Shown: positions 24,866-37,704, counted from the stretch's first letter. The stretch: DNA of 64,000 nucleotides from Centropus unirufus (GCA_013397695.1 VYZI01000325.1:304612-368611); one strand, 5' to 3'. Notes: a model not told the origin generated them from the sequence alone. Numbers and translations are program-made.

Positions 24866-27800
24866 CAATCTTAAAATCCCATATTACATTCCTCCTGGAT
24901 TAGATTCCTCTGTGGGTTCACGTAAAAGGAAACTGGTTCTCCACAAACCATGAAATTCAAAATATGTGGTAAGTAATCAAGACTACGCATAAATATGGAA
25001 GGCTAAAGAGTCCCATCTTTCTTAGGAAAGAAAGGCACATTATCACATCAGCGTCTGAAGGATTTACATCCCTAGCACAGGATCATTAGGTCTGTTGGCT
25101 ACATACTGTTTTAACATGACTAAAAGAGATTTTCTTGCCACTGGTCACACCAGTTTAAATTTTAATGAGCTGTTCTGAGGAAAAATAAGTAACATATGGT
25201 TGACTTCCCATATATTAGAGAAAACAATAATAGTGACTAAATCAGTATTGTCTGTGGCATAGCATAATTTCAGCTGTCTTGGTCATGATGAGTTGTACAG
25301 CTGACTCATTTCACAGACATGCATCACATAATGAGAATGAACACAAATTGTTTGCATCGTTGAGGATTAGATTTTACCTGAGACAGTGGACATAAAACCA
25401 TATTATAAGGGACTACCTAGAAAGCAGCAGACAGACAGCTATTACCTCTTTGAGTCACAGAAACTCCCTGACAGGTGGTTAATTGATAATACTGCATCAC
25501 AAGGTGATCTCTACACTGTTAGCCTGATTGCATGGCTTCAAGTAAGGACACGTAATCTTGGCTTTTCACAGTCCCTGCGTTCAAAGTGTCATTCTGAACC
25601 CATGATTTACAAGGCCCATATCCCTGCAGAGTTAAAAACTTATAAGAAATTTGTATCTGCTACAAAATGGGCTCAAAGCAATCTCAACTTGTGACAATGC
25701 CATAGAGAACTTCTTGGGATTCTGTGTCCTACCAGTTATGGTCACCAATATAACACTGGTAAACACCAAAGACAAACTAGGACATAGAATCAGCCCCAGC
25801 TCTTGTCAGGACCTGCTAGAAGCTGTTTAGATATGTTAGCCTAAATAAACAAAATAGGGAAATTATTAATGGCATTGAATCTGGCAGGTGGGTGGTTATC
25901 CTGGCACACACTTGGCATACCGTGGGTTTGACTTAGTCACAAAAGGAGGATGTGAAGAAGCCACACCAGATAACAACAAAAAAAAAAAGAATTTGCAAAA
26001 CACACGCCTCTACTTGCAGTCGTATTTATTAATATGGCCATTCTAGCAGTCTTCTCCTTAGAATAAGAACTAAAATAAACCAAACGTCAGCTAAGGAGAG
26101 TATCACAATTAATCACAAGTTTTCCTGTATTTAAAGAAAAAGAGAGGTATATAAACTTACATCTACCCTTTGTCTAGGTTTCCCCCTATATTCAGTGGAA
26201 CACAACAAAGAGCTTATGGCAACTGGACCCCGACTGAGATGACCAATTAAGGACCTGTGGGTGGACAGAGTACATCCAAGCTGTTGCTGTATCACGTTTC
26301 TATATAGTGTGAGGAGACATAGGTAATGCCAAAATCAGGATCAGATCTGGACTCATTCCACCTCGATCTTGGCACAGCCGATTCTCCATATAATATCAGC
26401 AAGCCAAGGGATTGAACTACCCATCATTTAAATTAGATGTCCATAAAATGATTTCTGAGACTCGGAAAATGAGTGGCATGGAAGACAAACTCCTGCTTCC
26501 ATCAGTCAGCTTTTCATTAACATCATTCATCCTGTGCTCTGTATTTGGAATACAATCTGCATTCTCTCTGTACCATGCAAATTTTTACGTAATAAATACT
26601 GCCACACAATGAATCCTTCAATGTCCTTTTTCCTTGTCAGGAAACTGTCTCTACACTACTTTATGCTGAAAAGATTTTTCAGACCTCAGCAGAAACATTA
26701 ACTGTAATATTTCTTTCGTGTGCAAGTGCATGCAAAGATTGTCTTTTTTCATTTTCTCCTGGTAAGAAAAGGCACTGACATCAATGATTGTCAGCTCTAC
26801 CCACGAGGCTGAAAAACTTTGCATGGATGAAAGCTCCTCCTAGGACTGTCCTGGTTTAACTTAGACCATTCTCAAAAGGAATGAGGTGTGAATGGTGGAT
26901 TGATTTGGATTTATTTTTTTTATTCTATTTCTTTATCCTCCTACTTGGCTCCCAAAAGGATTTTCAGATATCATTTAGGGAAAGAGAAAAAAAACTCAAA
27001 AAGTGGCTTTTAGCTATAGAAACAATGCATTAAAAGAAAATATGCTGAAACTATTTTCTTCTAGAAATTCTGCCACACCCAAGAAATATGATCTTACCTT
27101 CTGCTCCAAAAAAATGTGTGAATTTCAAAAATAAAAACCAAGCCTAGACTCATCTCTAATTTTCATTCATCCATTCTCAAACCATTTGTCTGTACACTGA
27201 AGGAAACACTAAAAAGCCCTGTCTGCAAGTGAAAGCAACCATCTGTAAGCAAAAGGACATTATCTGAGCGTAACAAAGAAAAGGCAACAGGAGAATATGC
27301 TCCTGGAGTAATTACTGTCTGCTGTAACAATGCAACTTTGATTTGTCAAAATTGGGACCTGAAATAACCCCCTCCATGTTTTCTTTTTTTTTTTTCTTGT
27401 TTCCAACTATTTCTCTTCTGAATTGCCTTCATAAATTCTCCACAGCCTTCTTACGGAATTTCAGGGGAAATACTCTATACCAGAGAGTCAGATTTTCATA
27501 TGCGGCTCCAGGACAGTTCTTTATCCTGCATTATTACATCCTCTACTGCAAGAATGCTGTTTCTCCTGGGAAGAATTTTATTTCCTGACTTATCAACACC
27601 TTCCTACACACACCAGCTTATTTTCTCTCACTCTCCTTCAGTCGTATTGTGCAAAACTCCTAGAAAAGGTGAAGTGTTGGACATGTTAATGAAAGGCTGA
27701 TTAGGAATTGACTCTTAACAGCATAGATGCTGCATCCCACATTGCTGTGGGATTTTCTACCAACTATCAAGCCAAAACACATGTGCACAGGTAGCAAATA

Positions 27801-30709
27801 TACCATGGAGAGGCACTTGTGCACCTCGCTATTACCGTGAAACAAATTTTCCAGCATTTGAGCAGTGACCCGTTAATAGCTTGCATAATGAAAAACAGCA
27901 CTGAAATGAGTCAGTGTGCTTGGCAAATTTGGATCATTAGCCATGAGAAAGTGCTTCAAGTGGATCAAGGGAGAAACACATACCCCAGAGAACATTAAAT
28001 AGAGAAGGCTTATTAGTGATGAGTAAACAGGTGCAACATTCCTCTAGAAATAGGAGGAAAGACTCCTTCATTTCTCATGGAAAATTCCTCACTGAAAGAC
28101 TAGGTCCTACCTTTCACAACAGAATACATGCTGGACTCACAAAATCCCTTCTCGGATATCTACTTGCCAAAAGGGGACTCCTTAAGAAAGAGGTAGGAAG
28201 AGAAAGCACGTGGCTCCTACAACTGCACACTCACCACTGTGCAAACACAGCAGGAGCAGGCAGAGATTAAGAGCAAACCATACGCAGATCCATACTGCAC
28301 ATGATGTGATAAGGAAAGACTGGGGCCCTCTGGGAAGCACACCAACAGGTCTGCAAGCCTACTGGGTTTTACTAGCTGATAGCCACAATGCTTTTCTGCA
28401 GGAAGTTGGACCAGAAAGTAAGGCAAACAAATGAGTTTTTCACTAAAAAAAAAAAAAAAAGAAAATAATCCTGATGCTAGAGACAATTCATTCCAGTGGA
28501 ACCAGAAAGAAACTGAGAAAAAACATTCAAAAAGGTCTACACCAGGGCTGCAACTGTTCCTCTTGAGAAGTTTCTCCATTAGGGGTAACAACTCACAGCT
28601 AATACATGCACATGGCGTGGTAGCTAGATGTTTCAGTGATGGTCTTTTACCAGCTTGAAACATTCAGAAAGACCTACATGACAGTTTTAGAAAGCCCAGT
28701 CTAAATGTTTTGGCCATCTTACCAAGATACTTCAAATTATATTTTTTTATTGATTTTTTAAAAGGGTGAAGAAATGCAAGACAAAAATTCAGATTTCCAC
28801 TGGTCCAGATCAGCATTTATTAGATCTACATGAAAATACAAATCAATGTATATCGCATGGTAACTCAAAATGGATTTTTTTAAAAGCATGGCTTAACAAA
28901 GTTTTTTTTAAAAAAAGTTTATTGCTTGCATTGTGGTAAAAAGGATCAGAGCATATGAAATAATTTAAAACTTGGGCTTTCCAGAGACACAGTAGTTACC
29001 AGGATATATTTAAGTTCCTTGAAGAACTCATGTTTCATACTTTCAAAATTCTTGCTTTCCTGTGCGGGATTCTCAGCCCTAGGCTTTATCCTAGAGATAT
29101 GATGTATACTTAGCAGTTCCCCATATTTCATTTTTTATGAAATTGCACTGAATCCTTTGATGTAAAAACATGTAATTTCTTCTCATAAAAGGCCAATACA
29201 AGGGCCATTTGACAGGACAGGATGTTGCACTAATGCTTGAGATGCCTATCTCTGCAAGCAAGACTGATGCCACACACAATGCTCACTTGGCTTCATTTCC
29301 TTATCTATTCTATGAGCACGAACAGCTGGAGATGGACGTATAGAGGCTTTAACCTTCCATGGCACATCTAAAAAAGTACACAACCAAAATCTATGCAGCT
29401 GTGAATGCCAGAAAGCCATCTGTATACAAGTTAATTGCTTTTGGTTTGAATAGTTTCCATTTTTATCCCGCCATTTACATTTGCACCTATTCAGTGGTTC
29501 ATTTTGGACACAGCAGGGGAACATAAACCACTTTGCAATCCAGCTCTTCTATCTTCCAGGCCCGCCTCACCTCAAGCCTTCCCCTCAACATCATTCCCTC
29601 CCTTCAGCATTTTTCTCTCTATATGTCTCAGACACCTACCAAGCAAACCTAAGGAGCACTGAGCTAAGTGGAGGACAGGAGCAAAGCACAGGTTTATTTT
29701 CTAGTTTCCCAAACCCACTTACTTTCCAGCTGCAAACTTGAGCTGCCCTGAAGCAGCAAACTCAGCCCCAAGCAAAAGGAATAGCAATGTCAGCCTATGA
29801 AGCACCTTTAACCAATTGCTTTGAAAAACTATCAGCTGCTCCTTTTGTTCATTAAATCTGTAGATGCACATGTGTATGCATGTATAGGAAATTAACAATG
29901 CAAATCACACTCCAAAAAAATCTCCAACATCTACTCAAAATCTTCCTACTAATTACAGATTTGATTCAGACCAGTGATGTATTTCAAATTAGCAAAAATA
30001 ATCAGTCCCGTTTCTTTGGAGTAAGCAGGTGTGGCCTAACTATCTAAAATAAAATTAAAGTTAGCACTAAACACTTCTGCTTTTTACCTTCTAAACAGTC
30101 GTTAACTCTGGCAGGTCCTTATTAATGATGCTATGAAAGCATCGATATTATCCAAGTGAATCCACTATTTTCTTCATATATCATCATCTGTAGATCTCAT
30201 CTCAGATTGCAGTTTGTCAGCGATTGTGTGTGAACATCAAAGCTGCTTTATAGGTAGCCTTAAGCTTGCAATATTCACCAAAACCAAAGTAAGTGTGCAG
30301 AAATACTGCTAAAGAAACATGTGCAGCTACTTTTCTGTATTTACAGAAAGCATCATTGAAAAAACCAGCACCATGGCATCCAAATCTGTCCCTTTATAAA
30401 TATATAGAATTAGTCTTTTAAATATTGCTTGCTAGCTGTAGGAACAATAACAACAGAAAACCCTGCAGTGAGTCATTGTGGTCTTCTAGAAATAATTAAA
30501 CTAAAATACTGTTTATCCTGACCTTTCCCATTTACTTTACAGTTACTGGTCAAAAGTACAGTGTCACCCTGCAGACATGCATAATCAACTTTATTTTCCA
30601 TTCTAATTGAGAAATGGAGCTGTTAACGTCAAGAAACATTAAAAAGAAGCTGCTCCATTGAATTTGAAGTCTAGTTACCTGGTGCTGGGTTTTGTGATAA
30701 AGAAACACT
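24866..30709. other. Unique AT-rich non-coding DNA
   Basis: No gene or assigned repeat. It contains a T12 run (27384-27395), an A16 run (28445-28460) and mirrored A/T runs at 28880-28920. A 148-codon minus-strand frame at 28217-28663 runs through the A16 tract, which it translates as phenylalanines, and is rejected. A minus-strand donor-like site (GAAG|GTAAGATC) at about 27098-27099 has no convincing exon beside it. Confidence 0.55.
28445..28460 (+). repeat. A16 homopolymer
   Basis: Sixteen consecutive A on the plus strand, followed by GAAAATAATCC. No upstream SINE or retrocopy was recognised that would make it a poly-A tail. Confidence 0.9.
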
Positions 30710-31143
30710 CTGCACACTCACAAAGGGGAACGGGGGATCAGCTGGGGTGGGGAGGGGTTGGGATGCAAATGAACCCTTGGCCTGCTTCCTCCAAGCCTAT
30801 TGCTGGAGCCATCCCATCTGCAGTATACGAGGAGCCCGGAGGCATCATGGCAGCCAGAGGTGCCCAATAACCACTGGGAGGCACGAGCCCCAGCCCAGAC
30901 TCCCAATAGAACCCTTATCTTTGGGAACCAGAAGGGGACATCCATCACCATGGATGTGGTGGGAGTGGCTCTCTTTGGGTCTCCCCATAGCCTGACAGGA
31001 GTCATAGCCTGTGGCCAAAGGTGGGGTGTAGGAGAAGGGCATTTCAAGACTGCATAAGACCTAAGTGTGAAACCAAAGAGGAGGTGAAGGAGTTATCAAG
31101 GTGATCTGGGGAGGAACAAGCATGGGAAACCAGAGGAATAAGG

Positions 31144-31238
31144 GGATAAAAGAGGCTGATTGTATGGGAACAGACCACTTCACTTGTCTGGTCATGCTCT
31201 GCTGTGATCAGCGCAGTCTGTCCTATTTCCTCATTAAA
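31144..31238 (+). promoter_or_regulatory. LTR-type TATA box and polyadenylation signal pair
   Basis: GGATAAAAGA at 31144-31153 and ATTAAA at 31233-31238 lie in the order and spacing of an LTR promoter and its own poly-A signal. Their presence is direct sequence evidence; activity is not implied. Confidence 0.45.
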
Positions 31239-31743
31239 TACCATTTCTAACTCTTCCCCTGGGCAAAGGGCTCTCTCCAGGGTGCAGAGGCTGGGGACTC
31301 CAAGTGCAGTAGCTGGAACAGGACCAGAGGTCACAGAGTATCCTGTGTCCAGCTTATCAGCACCCAGAGCCAATGAGGTGTGTGCACCACTCTGTGAGTG
31401 CTCGCAGACACCAAGCTGGACTGGCCACCGAGCCGGTGAACTGGCCTGGGAGCCAGCTGCATCCTCATGTGCAAGGCCACCAGGCAGCACACACATCCAG
31501 GTGCCAGCACCAGAGGAGACTGGATATCTACGGCCAGAGGTTGGGGAGAGTGACAGTCCCACTGTCTGCTAGAGGGATCCATGTTGTATATGAAAGTACT
31601 ATATACAGCCCCCCTATTTAGTCTTCATCTGGAGTAGCCAGTGATGGGAGGTGGATGTGGTCAGTGTTGCTGTTCATGTTTGCATGAGCAGAGAGCAGAG
31701 GGCATCTGTATATGCTGATCTGTGTGGCTGGCATTGTATTTGA

Positions 31744-31786
31744 CCACCCATATATATATATATATATATATAGTACATGTGGGTGG
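31744..31786. repeat. (TA)n microsatellite with inverted flanks
   Basis: A TA tract (31751-31772) is flanked by CCACCCA (31744-31750) and its exact complement TGGGTGG (31780-31786). Because the TA tract is itself self-complementary, the whole segment could extrude as a long hairpin. Confidence 0.9.
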
Positions 31787-32059
31787 CTACTAGCAAACTA
31801 CTGTAGGAATATAGCTCTTCCTCACGACTTTTTGGTCCTGTGGACATGGAGTTGCAGCAGCCTCATCTTGACTGGGCTGCCAGATTCACTCTTCCCATAA
31901 TATCTAGAAGTTCTCAAGAGACATGTTATCCTTCAAGGACAAACTAACTTCGGTTTGGAAACAAAGTGGTGTGACACAACTGGCAATTCACAGCCAGTGA
32001 CCATGCCACTGCACCACAGCACTAACTTGTGCTTTACCTGTTTTTCTCAGTTAAAACTC

Positions 32060-33325
32060 TGCCAAGGGAGGTCATGGAACAGGTCATCTTGGGTGCTACC
32101 ACACAGCATCAACCAGATGATCAGGCCCAATCAACATGGGTTCATGAAAGGCAGGTCCTGCCAAACTAATCTGATCTGCTTCTATGAAAAAGTGACCCAC
32201 TTATTGGATGAGAGAAAGGCTGTGGACATAGTCTACCTGGACTTTAGTAAAGAATTCACACAGTTTCTCACAGCATTGTGCCCAAGAAACTGGCTGCCCC
32301 TGGACTGAACAGATGCACCCTCTCCTGGGTGGAAAACTGGCTGGATGGTCAGGCCCCAAGAGTTGTGGTAAATGGAGCTCAATCCAGCTGGAGGCCAGTC
32401 AGAAGTGGTGGTCCCCTGGGTCAACATCTTTAACAATGACCTGGATGAAGCAACTGAATGTACCCTTGGCAAGTTCGCAGACAACACTAAGCTGGGAAGA
32501 AGCATTGATCTGCTTGAGGGTAGGGAGGCTCTTCAAAGGGATCTGGACAGGCTGGACCGATGGGCTGAGACCAACAGGATGAAATTCAACAAGGCCAAGT
32601 GCAAAGTCCAACACTTGGGACACATCAACCCCCGGCAGCACTACAGGCTTGGAGAGGAGTGGCTGGAAAGCTGCCTGGAGGAGGAGAACCTAGGGGTGTT
32701 GTCTGACAGCCATGAACAGGAGCCAGCAGTGTGCCCAGGTGGCCAAGAAGGCCAATGGCAGCTTGGCCTGGATCAGAAACAGCGTGGCCAAAAGGGCCAG
32801 GGAGGTGATTCTGCCCCTGGACTCAGCACTGGTGAGGCTGCACCTTGAATCCTGTGTTCAGTTCTGAGCCCCTCACTATGAGAAGGATACTGAGATCCTG
32901 GAATGTTCCAGGGAAGGATATGAAGCTGGTGAAGGGGCTGGAGAACAAATATTATGAAGATGGCTGAGGGAACCGGGGTTTTTTAGCCTGGAGAAGAGGA
33001 GGCTGAGGGGGAACCTTATCCCTGCCTACAACTGCCTGGAAGAAGAGGTGGGTGCTGGTCTCTTCTCCCAAGTGACAGGGAATAGGATGAGGGGGAATGG
33101 CCTCAAGCTGCACCAGGGGAGGTTCAGATTAGACGTGAAGAAAAAATTCTTCACCAAAAGTTATCAAACTATGGAACAGGCTGCCCAGGGAGGTGGCTGA
33201 GTCCCCATCCCTGGATGTATTTAAAAGGCAAGTAGATGAGGTGCTTAGAGATATGATTTAGTAGTGGACAGGTATGGTTGGACTCAATGATCTCGAAGGT
33301 CTTTTCCAACCTAGTGATTCTACGA
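32060..33325 (+). mobile_element. CR1 LINE copy with a broken reverse transcriptase
   Basis: The longest CR1 copy in the window, about 1.27 kb and 5'-truncated. Three frames carry reverse-transcriptase remnants in order: GFMKGRSCQTNLICFY, then VDIVYLDFSK (motif A, near 32220-32250), then NIFNNDLDE and KFADNTKLG (motif C region, near 32425-32500), followed by DLDRLDRWAETNRMKFN. The bases that normally encode the conserved P-Q-G and L-F-N-I approach to the active site are missing (about 32395-32425), and the catalytic D-D of motif C reads D-N. With several frameshifts, the copy is dead. The 3' part follows the avian CR1 order (GCCTGGAGAAGAGGAGGCTG, TGGTCTCTTCTCCCAAGTGA, GGAACAGGCTGCCCAGGGAG) and ends TTGGACTCAATGATCTCGAA...GATTCTACGA. 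Confidence 0.92.
32372..32848 (+). pseudogene. CR1 reverse transcriptase C-terminal remnant
   Basis: A 158-codon open stretch, the largest intact piece of the CR1 ORF2 in this copy. Residues 18-60 or so carry the NDLDE and FADNTKLG segments of the palm and the DLDRLDRW segment that follows it; the rest corresponds to the region after the palm. The ATG is not a natural start: the frame is just the piece between two mutations. In active CR1 proteins ORF2 makes an endonuclease plus reverse transcriptase that copies the element's RNA at a nicked target. Here the palm is deleted in part and one catalytic aspartate is asparagine, so no enzyme activity is expected. Confidence 0.85.
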
Positions 33326-33349
33326 GTCCAAATGATACATTACTGTAGT

Positions 33350-33601
33350 GATAGGACATGGAGTACTAGATTTAAGCTGAAAGAGGGTAGATTTAGATTA
33401 GAGATTAGGAAGACACTTTTTACTTTGAGGGTAGTAAAACATTGAAACAGGTTGCCCAGAGAGGTCATGGCAGCACTGGAGGCATTCAAAGCCAGATTGA
33501 ATGAGGCTTTGATCAACTTGACCTAGTGGAAGGTGTCCCTGCCCATTGGTGAGGGTTTCGAACTGGTCCGTTCCTACCCAAACTGTTATATGATTCTATA
33601 T
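33350..33601 (+). mobile_element. CR1 LINE, 3' end of a second subfamily
   Basis: Begins about 25 bp after the previous CR1 tail. Landmarks: GAGGGTAGATTTAGATTAG, AGGAAGACACTTTTTACTTT, AACAGGTTGCCCAGAGAGGT, GATTGAATGAGGCTTTGATC, CTAGTGGAAGGTGTCCCTG, then TGTTATATGATTCTATA. The end (GGAAGGTGTCCCTGCCCATT) differs from the upstream copy (GACATGGTTTAGT type), so this is a different CR1 subfamily and a separate insertion, not a duplication. Confidence 0.9.
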
Positions 33602-33622
33602 ACAGCTATATAAGGAAACAGG

Positions 33623-33638
33623 CCCCCCCCCCCCCCCC
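33623..33638 (+). repeat. C16 homopolymer
   Basis: Sixteen consecutive C on the plus strand, 21 bases after the CR1 tail. CR1 tails are normally short GATTCTATGA repeats, so the run is not part of the standard element. Confidence 0.9.
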
Positions 33639-33639
33639 A

Positions 33640-36600
33640 TGCTAGATTACTGGACTATTTTAACATAATGTATGCGCCATTCCATCTCTTCTGCCTCTTG
33701 TCTGCAATAACAGGGAACTTCAAGAGCCACACGTCATCAGAATCTAATGCTGAGGGACGACTCAAAGAGAGATAATCTGAGCAACTTCACAAAAGCCTTA
33801 TGCTTCACCTACTTCCACAGAGCTACCTCTAATTTGTACCAAAACAAGATCAGCAACCCTTAACTGGTCTTGAGCAGCAACATGTCCCACAGCACCAAGA
33901 AAATGTTAGAAAGTGTCCTATACCGCATACACTTGAGACTGTCACATCCATCTGCTACGCAAACAATAAATGGCCAGAGAGGACTACAGCTATTGGGTTT
34001 ATGCTGGCCCCTCCCACTGTACAGAAAAACATCTTTTTGTGGAGTGTGAATAGTACACAATATGTGTTCTCCAAAGACAGAAGGGGAGATATTCCCACAC
34101 CATGGAAAACAACAGCACTGGCTGAATACAGAGAGTCTTACAAAGACATCATGAATTAGCAGAAAACTAGTTTGGAAAGATAAGATATTAAACAATTTCT
34201 GTGGGGAATAAGAACACTGGAGATTATTTACTTTGCTTTAATTACTTCAGCACACTGCTAGATTAGTTTTTGTACGCTACTAGATTTTCATACCATCATT
34301 TTACAAATGCAAAGAAGTGAGTTCATGTTCTGAATATTTAAAGTCCACCATATCCATATTATCGTATCCTACACTGAATTTTCTGCCACTCAATTCACAA
34401 ATAAATAAGAGGGTTACAGCTTCACTTTTAAAATTATTATTATTACAGTGATGTAAGCAGCAACCTTAATTTCTAGGTATGTCTTTCTGGCTTGCCTTGC
34501 ATTTATCTACATGTGTTTTGAGAAGAAACTACGGTTAATATATACACTAACAAAACAAGGATAATCATCAAGTTTCACTGATGCTTTTGATCTAGATCAC
34601 ATTAGGTCATCTTCCACTCTCCTGGAACACTTTACTTTGATGGAAAACTGATAATAAGCCAATTTCCAGAGGGTTATAACTTACAAAAACACAGTGTAAC
34701 ATTTGAAAGAAGCTTCCCTGAAGGCTTTATGAAGTGTTTAATAGGCTGTACAGTTATGGACCATATTACTGCACAGCACTAATAAAATAGCAGTTTTAGA
34801 CTCACCATTAAATAGAGCACAAAGAAATCTGTGATTAAAAAAATAAAAAATCCTACTTATCCTACTGTTTTGATACTAATATGAGATTTATAGGAGGCTG
34901 TGCAAAAGATGTAATTGGCTGAAATAAAGATTCTGTCTTTTTTTTTTCTCTTTTCTGTTACAAATGCTTTTAAGAATGCCAATTACAAGAAATCCAATGC
35001 TGTTTCAATATGTCTAAACTAGCAACAGTCTATTAAAGGAACAAAGCTTTATTAACAACAGGATTTTAGCCTCAAACTTGCTCAAATTGGTTTGCCACCT
35101 TTTATTTCACATCAGGAGGTATGGCCATGAGCATTGGTAAAGAACTCTTCTGCAGCACGAACAGTGTGGGGATTTTGTTTTTTATTCTGTGCATCTGCAG
35201 TACCGCAGAAAGTATAGCCCACTATACCACAAACATGAAAAACCCGAAAAAAAAGAATAATAGTAAAATAAATACTGACCAGACAGTAAATACCCATGCA
35301 CTCATAAACAATTTGAATTGTTGTGTACCCCACAGATGCTTGAAGGATTACTCCAAGCAACATGACAACAGAGGTAATTTAAAGCCAACTGGGAGAAATT
35401 AAAAGGCTCAGGTTAATTATTGTGTTACAGCTGGGCTGAAGGCATGAAAAACAGAGCAACTGAGACAAGTTTGGAGATAAGCAACTGCACTTTCAGCTTG
35501 CTTTCTCCTTACTCCTTGTCTGCTCTCAGGCAGGGCATCAACACAGGGGTCTTCAGTAAGCAGAGGCCACTTCAGAAGTCCCTCTGAGGTTCTCTGCTCC
35601 ATTCACTACTGTACTTCCCAGGCCAGATTCCCAATCTGCCTGTCCTTCACAGCACAAAGTCAAGAGGAAGATGCACCCTGTGAGCTGCTGAGAGCTTTCA
35701 CCGTGATTGCTAAGTGAGAGAAAATATAAAAGTAGTTAAAACTAGTAAAAATACAGGCAGCATTATAAAAATGGCAATTTGTAAAGACGGTGTTGCAGAA
35801 CACAGTTCATTGTCAAGGAAAAGGAAAACAGCAAAAGTAGACAAAGGCTCTGGGAGGTGGTCATTTATGGGGTTCTACCTAAAAAAAATGTGAGTTTTGC
35901 AGTGCTCAGTGATGGATATATGAAGCAAAACTATAAATTTAGTGGGCTACAGCAAAAAAAAAAAGTGGGAAAGAATGAGCTCAGAAAGGGGTTAATATTT
36001 TTTAGACATATTTCTATATATTTGAGACTCAGAAAACAATACAGTTAATAACTAATTTCATATTAATAAAAAGATAACATTTGCTATAAACATGCCAATA
36101 TTTAACATGATAGGTAGGAAACAGGTATCTCACCAGACATTTATTTAAACCCTGATGTAAAGAAGACCTCAAATCTTCACATTGAAAGGATTCACTTTTA
36201 GATAATGTGACAGGGCATGCCCTCCAGTAAAGTTCAAGAACTCAGGAAAGGATTAGAGATTTGTTTTCTTAATGAGATCTAGAAGACAGAGTATCCAGTA
36301 CACATACATTTCCTTCCAAGTAAGAAAAAAAAATCTGCAAATCAGCAGGACTTCCTAAGGAAATCCACAGATTAAATACCAAGATAATTCCTTGCTAAGA
36401 GAGCGTATGACACCGTTACAAGTCAGGCATCTCTGAAATGACTGTAAAGGTCCTGTGAAGGGGACCAAAGCTTGGCTTATGGACTAGTACTGGTCCCATG
36501 ACTATGTATATATAGATATATAGGCTATCCCACAGTTTGGATACGACTTACCACTTAGAATTTCTTGAAAAACATGTTTTCTGGACCTCAGGTCAGGGGC

Positions 36601-37704
36601 TCAGAGTCAAAATGGACAAGTTGGAAACCAGGAAAAAATTAAGGGGAATATTCTTTTTTAAGGAGCTTGGAAAGAACAGGTCTATGAAATAGGCCATCTG
36701 CTAAGACTGGGAACTGCAAGATTGTGTCTTAATTCCTGGCTTTTTCATATTTGAGTAATAAACCCTGTGCCAAAACCAAGGGCTTGCAGCAGGTTCAAGA
36801 ATGGCATCATTTTTTTTTCTCTGACAAGCCAGTAGCTTGCACAGCCTTACAGAGGGTAGCTTAAAGGTCCTGGGTACCTCCAACTTCATCTATTTGAAAA
36901 CAATAGCATCTATGTTTAAGGTGAAATTTAAAATCTCTGTCATCTTTAGCTTAAATTTTCAAGCCTGGGTACCAAAGGGGCTCAGTTTGGTTAGCTGGCT
37001 TTCCAGATTCCTTGAATATGAACCTTACCCTGCAGCCTCCCCACCTTTCTAGCAGAGCTGCATGATGCTTTAGTCCAATGGCCTCTTGCCCACCACCATG
37101 TTTAGTGGAGGAGACAGAATTCAGTTTATCTGTTGACAATAAATGTTCCAGGGTTGGGCAAGAGTTGCCAAGGAGAGCACAGCAATTTCTCATCACTAAT
37201 CCCAATAGTAGCACTGACTCTGATTAGGCCTCAGAGGAATCCAGTTAAAGACCACGTCCTCCAAGCTGCACAGAAGAAATTGCCAACAAGCAACGCTGCG
37301 CTTTGCTGAGAGAAAACTTCAAGGACGCTCTCTTATGGCATGGTGTTGTACATGTTATGACCAATAGAAAAGATTACTGTAGATTTCTATTTGTTGTTAT
37401 TCTCACATTTGTTTACAAAAAAAAGATTAAAAATTCCCATGGCATTAGTTATAAATTTCTGTGTATGGCAATCTAGAGAAACTTCAAAAACATACAATAA
37501 CATATATGCTCTAAGAGTACATACATATCCCACTGATTTACTACGTCCAAGCAAACTCCTTCACAAAGGGCTATTGCTGGAAGTACACGTATGTTACATT
37601 TGAGGATTTCTTTTGAATTTTTTAAATAAAAAAAAATTTAAAGTTGCATTATATTATACTTTTGTCTGAGAAATAAATTAATTCCTAGCAAAAACCACAC
37701 TCAA
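33640..37704. other. Unique AT-rich non-coding DNA
   Basis: No gene or assigned repeat. It includes a short (ATT)n at 34434-34444, a loose TA-rich patch at 36504-36524 and several A runs. ORFs up to about 110 codons (33860-34195 minus) have no recognisable content. Confidence 0.55.

Larger units (their letters stand above)
30710..31950 (+). mobile_element. Probable LTR-like retroelement block, borders uncertain
   Basis: A sharply GC-richer block in AT-rich DNA. On the plus strand it has a TATA-like box GGATAAAAGA (31144-31153) and, about 80 bases on, the polyadenylation signal ATTAAA (31233-31238), the promoter/terminator spacing expected of a retroviral LTR R region. The text around these signals (GAGGAACAAGCATGGGAAAC, GATCAGCGCAGTCTGTCC, CTCTCCAGGGTGCAGAGG) resembles a long avian endogenous-retrovirus LTR I recall, probably ERVL type, though I cannot name the subfamily. 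No gag, pol or env was seen, so if correct it is a solo or fragmentary LTR. I tried several TG...CA ends and found no convincing target duplication. Long overlapping ORFs (172 codons minus at 31044-31562, 122 codons plus at 31204-31572) are by-products of high GC. An old repeat of another class, such as a CR1 5' region, is possible. Confidence 0.5.

Noticed and set aside
28217..28663. 148-codon minus-strand ORF
   Set aside because: It passes through the A16 tract, giving a run of phenylalanines, and has no recognisable domain or splice context.
30686..31499. Possible LTR ends with GGTGC duplication (TG at 30686, CA at 31499)
   Set aside because: A 5-bp match found after trying many TG and CA pairs is expected by chance, and the family-like sequence seems to continue past 31499.
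31044..31582. Long overlapping ORFs on both strands (172, 122 and 83 codons)
   Set aside because: They lie in the GC-rich LTR-like block, where stop codons are scarce on both strands; no protein family is recognisable.
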